DNA of 64,000 bases, taken from assembly GCA_022605405.1 (NCBI GenBank), contig JABYQQ010000018.1:124001-188000 (forward strand), read 5' to 3'. Below, one piece after another: positions 1 to 8,707 of the stretch. The notes beneath the pieces are model-generated. The model made no database searches. It was given only the letters and a program-made list of their open reading frames with translations, and was not told where the DNA came from. The translations under genes and the position numbers were made by a program. The stretch comes from Earliella scabrosa (taxonomy: Eukaryota; Basidiomycota; Agaricomycetes; Polyporales; Polyporaceae). The number at the start of each line of letters is the position of its first letter. Within the stretch, counting starts at the first letter, position 1.

Positions 1-237
1 CGAGTACAATTGAACGCTGCCCAGCTCGTCGACACCTCCTCGCACCACACCGTAGCGCGGACGCACACGAAGACGCACGGTTTCTGTATCGCGCCTTCGG
101 AGCCTATGGGTATCGACATCGAGCCGGAGCTCATGCCTATCTTGGACGCCGTCGTGCTCTCCTTCGTCATCTGCGAGAAGGCGCGCCGCCAGAAAAGCCA
201 TGGTAGCGGTGCTGCTGCTGCTGGGTCCGCAGCATGA
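1..237 (+). CDS. DUF6593 domain protein, 3' end only
   Basis: This is the last exon (25..237) of a gene that begins before the window; bases 1..24 are the end of an intron closing in CCCAG. The exon encodes the C-terminal half of a DUF6593 domain: it opens with LVDTSSHHTVARTH and carries the family's closing block DIEPELMPILDAVVLSFVIC, then a short Gly/Ala tail. The neighbouring gene at 588 has its last exon starting at the same place in the domain (LVHTKTQRTIAK), which supports the acceptor. DUF6593 proteins are small fungal proteins of unknown biochemical role. The call rests on direct comparison with the two other copies nearby and on family knowledge. Confidence 0.75.
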   Translation, partial: RVQLNAAQLVDTSSHHTVARTHTKTHGFCIAPSEPMGIDIEPELMPILDAVVLSFVICEKARRQKSHGSGAAAAGSAA

Positions 238-587
238 CGAGCAGCCTGTCCGGTGGGTCGTCGGGACCCAGCCCGCTCTTACCCAAACGCCGCCGCCACC
301 CGGGGTTGGAGCTCGGGTACGTCGTTTGTGCTGATTGACCGAGTTCCGTGTAGGAGTAGGAGAAGAATACCATTACCCTTGCGGGTCATGAATAACTTCC
401 GTCACCATTTCGGCCTGTCACGTCGCGCCGTTAATTGACACTGACTACTCCACTTTCTAGAGTCACCCCGCCGCCGGGATCCACCGCGCTTCAGCATTAC
501 ACTAGCTAGGTAGATCGTCACTCCGCTCACGTTCCCATATCACCGTGAACAACTCGCGCACCTGGCCGTCTTCGTTCATTCCCCCCG
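238..587. other. Intergenic between two DUF6593 genes
   Basis: This stretch of 350 bases holds the 3' flank of the first DUF6593 gene and the promoter of the second. Open frames here have no recognisable motif. No clear TATA box is seen. The start of the next gene lies just after a C-rich run. Confidence 0.4.
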
Positions 588-1347
588 ATGTCCAAGAACC
601 TTGCCTTCACAACAGACAGTCCCTTTAGCGGCGCGGTAGTCGACACAGCGACGGGCGACACCCTGTACGAGATCGCTAGAGAGATCGGAGAGCGAGGAAA
701 GTCGCATCCAGACAGTGTCCTCAGCATACGCGACGTCCGACGAGGCGAGGTCGTCGCGACTTGGGAGCGTGCATACGATAGGCACCGGGATCGGGTCACC
801 GTCGATGGTCAGACTCGTCCTCTCGGAGAGTGGTTGCTGCAGAAGGATGCCTTGTCTCCAAGGTGCGTCTGAAAATCTGGCAGTTGTCATGGGTTGCACT
901 GATTCACCGTATGACCGTCCGTAGCACGCTATACCTTGTGACGCCTGATGGCGAGGAATACGTATGGAAACAGTCTGCCCGGCCGAAGAGCACTTTCGAG
1001 GTCAGTACTCCGGTGTTCCGCGCAATCCTAAGCCCTTGCGCACGTACGACAGGCGTGTTGACCGACCACGCTGGATGCAGTTGGTGCATACAAAGACACA
1101 ACGGACCATCGCAAAGTCGCGCCCTGGCCATCTCGCGCTGCATTACCTCAAGCCGTTCGGTACACCGTGCCCGAAGACCCTGAGCCTCGACCTCGAACCG
1201 GAGGCCGTGGCGATGTCGGACACTGTCTTGCTGTCCTTTGCTATCCTGGAGGGAAGTCGGCAGGAGCAGCGCATGGCGAACACGACGTACCGCTGGACTG
1301 GTCACGGTGGGGATGCGGGGAGGACTACTGTACCTGCGGGGCCATGA
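588..1347 (+). CDS. DUF6593 domain protein
   Basis: Three exons, join(588..862,925..1000,1081..1347), give 205 residues with consistent phases. The domain reads in the family order: an N-terminal strand block (LAFTTDSPFSGAVVDTATG), RDVRRGEVVATWE, VDGQTRPLGEWL, the middle motif TPDGEEYVWK in the short second exon, and the closing block LDLEPEAVAMSDTVLLSFAI. The C-terminus is short and basic. No signal peptide or membrane segment is seen. It lies head-to-tail after another DUF6593 gene, so local tandem duplication is likely. The introns are 62 and 80 bases with GT-AG ends. Function is unknown; the family call is firm, the exact splice sites are inferred. Confidence 0.82.
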
Positions 1348-1817
1348 AAAATATTCATTGTGAAGTTCGCGTTGTTGAGAGCTCGAGTACAGCATTTCTC
1401 GAGCTATTGGTTCGTGTTAGACGTTAGACATCCGAGCGCGATCGACTTGCCTCCAGAACTCGTCATCTGTGGACATGTCTAAGTCGAAGTGATGGGCGTC
1501 TACTGGTGTTCACTCCGAATCTCCGATGAAAATCGCGTTCTGTCCTCCTCTATCATCGACATCGTCCTGGCAGAGAGACCGGACGCAGCCGACTAATACG
1601 TGCTTGCGAATCACAAACCCTACTCAGAACACCTACCAAATCTCCAGATGACAGGGCGCAGCGCACCTACTGGTACTGGAGCAGTCCGTTTGACCTCGTC
1701 AATGACTTGGTACTCCAGTACTCAATACGCTGGAGCTATGCGACTTCTTGCGTGCGTACAGATGATATGGTGTGGGTAGGACTAGTAAGATGGAACCCAG
1801 GTGAGCCTCAGATCCTC
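1348..1817. other. Intergenic between convergent DUF6593 genes
   Basis: This stretch of 470 bases lies between the 3' ends of two convergent DUF6593 genes. No coding exon, tRNA or repeat was recognised. It probably holds the two 3' untranslated regions. Confidence 0.4.
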
Positions 1818-2135
1818 CTAACATGCTCCCCCTCCTCCTCCGCCTCCATCACCACCTCCACCTCCACCTCCACCTCCGCCGCCTCCGCCATCCCCGCCTC
1901 CTCCTCCGCCTCCACCTCCACCATCCCCAAACCAGCCATGACCTCCGTGACCGAATCCCCCATGGCCAAAGCCACCGTGTCCACCGCCATGTCCGAACAT
2001 ACCGCCTCCGTGTCCAAGTCCGCCCCCACCTGCTCCGAGACTGAAAATGCCTCCGCCGTCTCCTCCGCCATCTCCTCCTCCACCGTCCCCCCCGCCGTCT
2101 CCTCCGCCGTCTCCGCCACCATCACCGCCGTCGGC
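1818..2135. repeat. Trinucleotide-rich CCN/GGN tract
   Basis: The plus strand is a run of CTCC/CACC/CGCC triplets and the minus strand the matching GGN run, coding the poly-Gly tail of the DUF6593 protein. The bias leaves several other frames open on both strands, which produces Pro- and Ser/Thr-rich shadow frames that should not be taken as genes. Confidence 0.7.
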
Positions 2136-2733
2136 TTTCTGGCGCAGGCTCTCGCAGATGATGAACGAAAGGATGACTGCATCCAGGAAAGGTGTCACTT
2201 CTGGCCGAACGTCGATGCCCAGATTCCGCTTTCTCGAGAGGAGGCCCCGGCTTGCGCTATGCGTCTCCGCAACAGTAATCTTGGTGTTCGACTCGAGTAA
2301 CTGGAGTCAGGTCGTGAGTACACTTTTGTCTCTTCACCGAGTCCGGCTCTCAACTTACGACGAAGGCGTTGGAGCCCATACGCTTCTTCCATAGGTAGGC
2401 TTTCCCATTTGGAGCGGTCAGGACACGAGAGCTACGTGGACCCGTATGTTGAGCTTGCCAATAACAGGGTGGGGCCGACAGCGGTACTCACCTTGACCAG
2501 ATTGCCTTCCTCGGGAGCCACTCGGAGACCCGCCTGCTCTGCCCGTGGAAGGTGACCAAGTCGTGTCTCCGGTGAGGCTCGAATCCTCCGACGACCTGTC
2601 GGCGCGCGTCCAGCAAGGTGGTTTTGCCCGAGCCGAACCTGGATGGGGTCGAGACCTCGAAGAGCACTTGGCCGGTCGAGTTGTCGACGATGATAGAGTT
2701 GAGAGGATCGTTGGTTACAAAGCTGACGTTCAT
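1818..2733 (-). CDS. DUF6593 protein with a Gly-rich tail
   Basis: Three exons, complement(join(1818..2300,2359..2431,2492..2733)), give 265 residues. The first 160 or so carry a complete DUF6593 domain: MNVSFVTNDPLNSIIVDN at the start, FHGQSRRVSEWLPRK, then LTAPNGKAYLWKK in the 73-base second exon, and PEVTPFLDAVILSFIICE at the end. The exon layout matches the gene at 588, including a short middle exon coding the PNG/PDG motif. After the domain comes a tail of about 100 residues made almost only of Gly with Asp, His and Phe (GGD, GHGG and poly-Gly runs). The tail comes from a CCN-repeat tract on the plus strand. Such tails are often flexible or aggregation-prone; no function can be assigned from sequence. 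Confidence 0.8.
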
Positions 2734-3350
2734 CGCGGAAATCGTGATGGGAGCTGATGTCCCGGAGGGTGGGTGCAGTACGTGTCTTAAATGCCGTCGC
2801 TGTAGAGTTCACGCCATGACACGCAGGTTACGAGTATGGGTCCTGTGCTATTGTGACTAGCGCGTACGTGGAGTGCAGGACTGCATTGGCACTCTAAGTC
2901 CACATCCAGCCCCCCCTCCCCTTGTAGCGCGTTCCGACTCCCATCGGCGGTACAGCATACGAATGACCGGTACCTAACTCGTTGAACTCGAATGTTCCCT
3001 GACTGTTGTCAGGTCACGTTCAATCTGCCAGATGCGCGATGGAAGGACGTTTCCCAGAATCTCATGTCCGGGTCCGAAGGTGGATGCGAATGACGAGCAA
3101 TGCAGAAGAACAAGTCGCAGACGCCAAGGTCCATCGCTCGCGTGTTCGAAGTGCGTGCTTCTGCTAGGGGTGACAGATGGAGAACACATCCAAGGGAAGT
3201 TAGTTTAACATTCAGTCATTTTGTCCCGGAATCATCAGGTCTCCGGCGGCTGCAGCGTCTGTCGGTGTTCTTGGGGAAGGACGCTAAGAACCTTCCACCT
3301 CCTACTCTCTCCTACTGCACTACCTGGCCCTCCACGATCCTCCATCCACC
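2734..3350. other. Intergenic, divergent promoters
   Basis: This stretch of 617 bases lies between the starts of the minus-strand DUF6593 gene and the plus-strand coiled-coil gene. No conserved exon or repeat was recognised. It must hold both promoters, but no clear TATA box was found. The last bases before the 3351 start form a CCACC context suited to translation initiation. Confidence 0.4.
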
Positions 3351-5746
3351 ATGAGTGCAGTATGGGACATCTATGCCGCGGAGCTCGTACCTACCGAGCA
3401 CGGACATCCTCCACGGAAGCTCGGTTTGGGCGGTACAGTCGACTCTGGCGTCTCTTGCGCTGCTACGTCTAAACCTTCCTGCTCCACCGTCCTCCCCATT
3501 GGCCAGCGCCCAGCCTCGGTAGCCCCTCCAGCTTCATCTCAGCCTGCCATTGCGTCGGACGCAGACGTACCTCGCAGGTCACCCTCGGACAACCTTCAGA
3601 CCCCAGGTTTCGATGCGCCGACACCATCTCAGTCTGCAGTGGAGAAGTGGCTGGCCGATCTTGAGGAGAAACTGCCGGGAGCTGTCTCCACTCTACCCAA
3701 GCCACCGAGGACAACGGTTAACAGCGTTGGGACACAAGCGACGCCCGTTTCTCACCGACACCGTAGTCGCCCTGGACCTGTGCACACCGCTCGGTGGCAA
3801 TCGCAGAACGGGAGCTTACACAGCCGAGATCAAGGTCGGAACAAGAGACAGGCGCAGGAAGGCGCAACACGCCGGTCGTTGACCTTGTCTCCTCTCGTCG
3901 CGCGAGGGAGCGCCGCGAAAGTTCGACCCGTGCCCTCGTTCATCGTTGGCTCTGGCATCCCACCACCGCATATACCGACCCTAGATCCTCCCCCACCTCC
4001 TCAAACCGCTCCAACTGACAGCACATACTCTCCCGGCGAGCGATTGTGTTCCGTTCAGTCGAGCGTGCATCTGCAGACTGAGGCATCGGCATCGAGGACT
4101 CATCGCCCGTTACCGCAGAAACGCGTCGTCTCGCGGTTACCTATCGCTGTAGACTGTCCACGAGGGCCCCTCCCTTCACCTCCGAAACAGGAGGCACATG
4201 TCTCCTCGAGAAGTCTCACCGACCTGCCACCGACCGACATGGAGGAGCTCCCAACTATACCCCCGGAACCTCTTGTTGCCCCGCACCCATCCCCTATCCT
4301 GCCGTCCACATTCCCTGCACACCTCAGCACGCCCGACCTGCATTCATCATCGAACATGAGTCCCACTGACAGAGGAATGTATGGAACATCAGAATCGACT
4401 TCGAACAAGCGCTTCACGCGATCACGTCCTGCACCTCCGCAAGGTCCCAGGAAGCCGAGCTACTCAACTCCCGCCGCCGCCGCGGCGATGGCGCGCATGC
4501 ACGCGAGCGAGGTATCCCCAGTTGATAGCTCGTTCAGGACTTCGCGCATCACGCCTCCCGTTGGCAAGTTCAAGCCGAGCCGGGTCACTATCCGCACGGA
4601 GACCCTGACGTCGCAGGAGCTGCAGAACGTCGTGTCGACGGCTATCGAGCAGTCAGCGGACGCGTCCGCGGTTCGCCTCCTCCCGGTCGAGACGCTCGAC
4701 CACGGCCTACCGGACGCGATCGAGAGGCTGGAGGCGCGCTGCAGGGAGTTAAAGACGCGTTACCAGCTCGATGCGCGGAAGCGCGACTCGCTCCATGTGC
4801 ATGTCAGCGAGGTCTCTCTGCCCGAGGAGCTATCACAGCAGCGCCTGGCGGACTGTCAGATGCTGGAGGAGCTGGGCGACCTGGCGCGGAGCCTCGACGA
4901 CACAGCGGAGGAGCTGTACGTCGGCACGGACCAGCTCGCGCAGCTGAAACATCTCCGCAGCGTCCATGAGCGGAGCGCGCTCGCGATGGGGGTGCGGAAG
5001 CTGCAATCGCGCGTCCTGAAGGAGGTCGGGGAGGCGCAGCGCCTGCGGGAGCGGGTGGCGGCGCTCGAGGAGGAGCGCGACGAGGCGTGGCGCGAGGCGC
5101 AGGAGGTCGCGCAGGAGTTCGATGACTTCGCGGACCGGATGATGATGTCGGACGCGAGCCCAGTGGTATGGCGCTCAGGCTCGGACCACGCGAATGAGGA
5201 ACTGGATGGGAGCGCACCACGCCAGCAAGTTGGCCGCGTGATGCTAGCGCGGAAGAGCAGCCAGCGCGCGTCGAAGGCGGGGCTGCGCTCGATGCACAGA
5301 CACAGTGGCTGGTCGACGACGAGCAGGAAAGATAGGGACACTGGCAGTTGCGCGACGTCGCCTACTGTGTGGTCCAGTTCGAGCCGTGAACAGGATGCTT
5401 CGCCGCTGTCGCCGCTTCCTATGCGCTTCTCAGGAGACCTACCTCCGCGGAGCTCCGACGAACTGACGGGTATGTGTCACAGTCGCTGTTACAATGTTGT
5501 CTCGGTGATTTGTTACTGACCATCTTCCTTCTCTTCACAGCTTCACCAACGATGGTCTCTGCGATGGACCAAGCGCAGAACGAGCTATACGAGATGCTGG
5601 GCATCTCTCTGGACCAGCCCGGGAGTCCGATGGTCGCTGTGCCTCCGCGTCGCTTGCGAGACATTCCGCGTCATCTTGCAAGAGTACTACGCGCAAAGTG
5701 CATGGAACTTGACACAGATCAACAACCGAGAAGCCCACAGAACTAG
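3351..5746 (+). CDS. Ser/Pro-rich coiled-coil protein, unknown
   Basis: Two exons, join(3351..5469,5541..5746), give 774 residues; the intron is 71 bases with GTATGT and CACAG ends and keeps phase. The ATG sits in a CCACCATG context. The N-terminus has a compact WDIYAAELVP block. Residues 30-420 are Ser/Pro/Thr-rich and look disordered. Residues about 430-590 form a strong charged coiled coil (ERLEARCRELKTRYQLDARK, then the repeating ALEEERDEAWREAQE pattern). A short ordered C-terminal piece, QAQNELYEMLGISLDQ, lies in exon 2. No catalytic motif or membrane segment is present. The architecture suggests a scaffold or cytoskeleton-linked protein, but that is only inference. I do not recognise the family. 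Confidence 0.65.
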
Positions 5747-5832
5747 GCCGCCGTCAGTCAATTGGAACAAAATACCGAGTACTTTCCTCACCATTCCTAC
5801 CCACTCGGCCCGAAGTGTCTTCCTTATCAGCG

Positions 5833-6262
5833 TCACGCGAGGCTCTCCTTCTCGCAGACGATGAACGAGAGAAGAACCGCGTTCACGAAAGACATCACCT
5901 CTGGTTGGACTTCGATGCGCAGCTGGCGGGGGGGAGAGAAGAACCCTCACTTGGCGCTGTGTCTCTGGCGACGAGCCCTGTCTCGGCGTTGATGAGCTGT
6001 GCTGCCGGTTCAGTGAGGAGGGATTCAGTGGGAGCATTGTTGCGGTGCTGACCGAGAAAGCTCTGGAGTTTGGCTTCTGCTCCCAAATGTAAACGTGTCC
6101 ATTCGGTGCCTTAATTACTCGGGAACTGGGCGGACGCGGTACGAGTTGCAGAGGATGGAAGTGGCTTCTTAGGCGAACGTTGACTACGATACGTTTGAGC
6201 GACCCACCTAGAGAATGAAGCACCCTTCCGGGGCAACCAATCGGAGAGCTTCATCCTTTCCT
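5833..6262 (-). pseudogene. Truncated, frameshifted DUF6593 remnant
   Basis: Three pieces read as a DUF6593 gene on the minus strand: about 6262..6208 (MKLSDWLPRKGASFS), 6125..6053 (RVIKAPNGHVYIWE) and 5996..5833 (LINAETGLVARD, then VMSFVNAVLLSFIVCEKE before a stop). Splice signals between them are intact. Two things break it. First, the N-terminal third of the domain is absent: just upstream the sequence turns into the antisense of a glyoxal oxidase fragment. Second, the last exon changes frame at a run of seven C residues (minus strand) near 5930: the frame before the run and the frame holding the closing block differ by one base. The frameshift could be a sequencing error, but the missing 5' end cannot. 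Confidence 0.75.
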
Positions 6263-6268
6263 CCCACT

Positions 6269-6643
6269 GAGTTGCCGTTCGGGTCGACCGTGACGGTGCC
6301 GATCTCCATCCCGTCGTCGTTGAGCAGTCCTGGGGCGAACGTCCAAGGTGAATTGATTCGTACTCCATGCAACCATTCGCTGACATGACAGTCTGACAGT
6401 CTCGTTGATGAATCTCGGATTCTCGAGCCACGCGTTTCACTCCAACGCGCGACTCGTGTTCATGGATGGCACTAAGTATTTCGGCTGACGGGAAGACTCT
6501 GACGTTCGTGACACCGCCGAACGGCCGGGTCTACCCGCCTGGACATGCCACTGTGTTCTAAGTTATTGACCGTGGACGGGGTGACGAGCGAAGGTGCATG
6601 GGTGATCATGGGGAGCGGAAACCCTCCGCCGACTCTGGTTTGA
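6269..6643 (+). pseudogene. Inverted decayed copy of glyoxal oxidase 3' end
   Basis: On the plus strand this segment encodes the C-terminal domain of a glyoxal oxidase, closely matching the intact minus-strand gene next door. It reads LPFGSTVTVPIS (intact gene: [12 protein letters not shown]), an intron at the same place (6348..6399), [20 protein letters not shown] (intact: [20 protein letters not shown]), then [20 protein letters not shown] and GAWVIMGSGNPPPTL. At least two frame changes break it, one after LVFM near 6465 and one near 6560, each with a stop in the upstream frame. Because the intron is kept, this is a DNA-level duplication, not a retrocopy. It includes the histidine of the THxF copper motif but lacks the rest of the active site. 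Confidence 0.85.
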
Positions 6644-6803
6644 AGAGAGAAGAGAAGAGCATGTTGGGTCCCACCGTTTCCAGTGCCAAGAAGTAATGTA
6701 CAACATATCGTCTCTGCCTTGTGTAGCCTACGGATTCGAGCACGACTCAAGCGACTATGCATCGTCATTTCCGATCTCACCTCAACGACTCGACCCTCCC
6801 AGT

Positions 6804-8646
6804 TCACTCCAACGTGGGCGGCGGCCGCCCGCTGCCCATCATGACCCACGCGCCCTCACTTGATACATCGTCGACGGTGAGGAAGATGGTCGCCGGTCCC
6901 GGAGGGTATACGCGGCCGTTCGGCGGGGTGCGGAAGGTCAGCGACTTTCCGTCGTGCGCGATGCGCGCCTCCATGAAGACTAGGCGTGCGCCCATATGGA
7001 ACCCGTGGGTGGAAAAGCCCAGATCCATGAGCGAGACTACAGGGACCAATCAAGTCAGCTGCGAATAGAAACATGAGATGAGCACGAGGCTGTACCTTGA
7101 ACTTTCGGGTTGCGCCTTTGCAGCCCCTTGGGGAGTGAGATAGGGACGGTGAAGCTCTTCCCGAAAGCCAGCTTCCCAGGCATGTGAAGGATTTTGGGGC
7201 GAGCGACGGACATGTACGGCGGGTTGAGCATCTGCACGCGCAGCTCGGGCGGGTACTTGACGCCCCTTGTGAGCGTGCTGTTGTTTGGGTTGCTCCCCGC
7301 GACGAAGAAGTTGCCCTGCGGCGTGAGGATGACGGACGAGTGGTACATGCGCGGGATCTCCGCGTTCGGCATGTGCGCGTTGCTAATGCGCCTCCCGTGA
7401 GGGGCGTCGGGTGTGTAGAGCGACGGAGTGAGCACGGCGTGGTCTGCGTGCGACTGGCCAACCAAGTCCGCGATGCCGGAGTAGCCGGAGAAGCCCGTCC
7501 GGGCGCCGTTCGTGATTAGGATTTGGCCGTTCGGGAGGTGGACGAGCTCGTGCAGGGTGCGACGCTCAAGCATGTGCTCGTTCACCCAGCCCTTCGCGAT
7601 TCCTTCGGGTGTGACTGTCATTCGAGAGCACTGGGTTGATGCAGGGTACTGCGTCGATATGTTGTCAACGGGCGTCCGATCATCGAGGTCTGAGCCACCA
7701 CAGATGAGAACCTCCGGGATGTAGTCAGGAGGGGAGAGGGGAAGGAGAATCGCGGAACCGTCAGTCGGGTTTGAGTTCCGGACGCCATTCGGTATATCGG
7801 GAAGGACGGTCTCGGTGTTGGCCTCGATGTCGTATATGATGGTCCTGTTGTTTGCGACCATGAATACTCTCCCGTCAGGCAAGGCCATGATCCTGATTTG
7901 CCAACACTGATCAGCAACGGTGTCGAAGCCTGACGTAATATGAGAGACGAACCTGGGGAACAAATTCAAGGGCAGCGACCTCTCCAGGAACGCCGAAGGG
8001 CGCACGGTGTCCTCCTTACGAGGGAAGAACTCGAAACTGTTCTCGGGGTCGATGTTGTAAAAGCGCATGTTAACATGAGAACCTCCGACGATGAAGAGGC
8101 TTCCGTCGAAGATGCGGATGGCAGATGGATACCAGCGCTTCACAAGAAGCTTGACAGCTTGGTCTTCAAAGACGGTGCAGCCTTTGCCCACAGGAGACGC
8201 GCACGGCTCGAAGATGCGGATAGCCTGGTTCCCTGGCTTAGCCCCGGGGATCCCGACGAACCCATTTGGATGACCGCCGACGCTGACCTGGCGATGGACG
8301 TCAGTGAGTGAAAACCTGGGAGGGCAGTCAGCCCGAGACCTACCATGGTGCCGTTGCTCAGCAGTGCGCCTCCCGCGCACCATGAGTTTGTGATGAGATC
8401 GATCGGGGTGACATCATGGGTCTCGAGGTTCCAGAGCGCGCCCCAAGCCGAATGTCCGTTGATCTGCAGCGGGTCGTCGGATGCGCGGTCGAAGAGGAGG
8501 ACGAGAGTAGGTGAGACGACGACGGATTGCTGGACGACGATACCAGAGTTATGATTGAGAAGCTCGAAGCTCCAGCGAGGAGAAGCCGAGGCAGCACTGG
8601 CAATGCGGACAAAGAGGACAGCAAGGAGGGCATATTGAGGCTTCAT
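6804..8646 (-). CDS. glx: Glyoxal oxidase, copper radical oxidase (AA5_1)
   Basis: Four exons, complement(join(6804..7036,7096..7892,7953..8287,8344..8646)), give 555 residues. It is a secreted enzyme that oxidises aldehydes to acids with release of H2O2, which in wood-decay fungi feeds peroxidases. A signal peptide spans residues 1-20. All radical-copper residues are present: Cys90 (NSWCAGG) and Tyr154 ([13 protein letters not shown]), which would form the thioether-linked pair; Tyr396-His397 (RMYHSS); and His489 (GFSTHGF). The spacing matches Phanerochaete GLX (C70, Y135, Y377, H378, H471). The order is a kelch-type propeller, then the C-terminal DUF1929 domain. The ATG at 8646 was chosen because it gives the signal peptide and sits about 55 bases from a TATA box. 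The third intron in genome order (7893..7952) is 60 bases and leaves the frame open if retained. Confidence 0.93.
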
Positions 8647-8700
8647 CTCTCCAAGAGAGTGCGATTGAGCCGTGAGGAGGAGATCGACCGTCGCCTCCAG

Positions 8701-8707
8701 TATATAA
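8701..8707 (-). promoter_or_regulatory. TATA box of the glyoxal oxidase gene
   Basis: A TATATAA element lies 55-61 bases upstream of the glyoxal oxidase ATG, the usual distance for a short fungal leader. It also argues against the longer open frame whose first residue is at 8724, since that would start upstream of the element. Confidence 0.6.

Noticed and set aside
1707..2300. Long Ser/Thr/Pro-rich open frame on the plus strand
   Set aside because: It is a by-product of the CCN triplet tract that codes the glycine tail on the minus strand; the conserved DUF6593 domain fixes the real strand.
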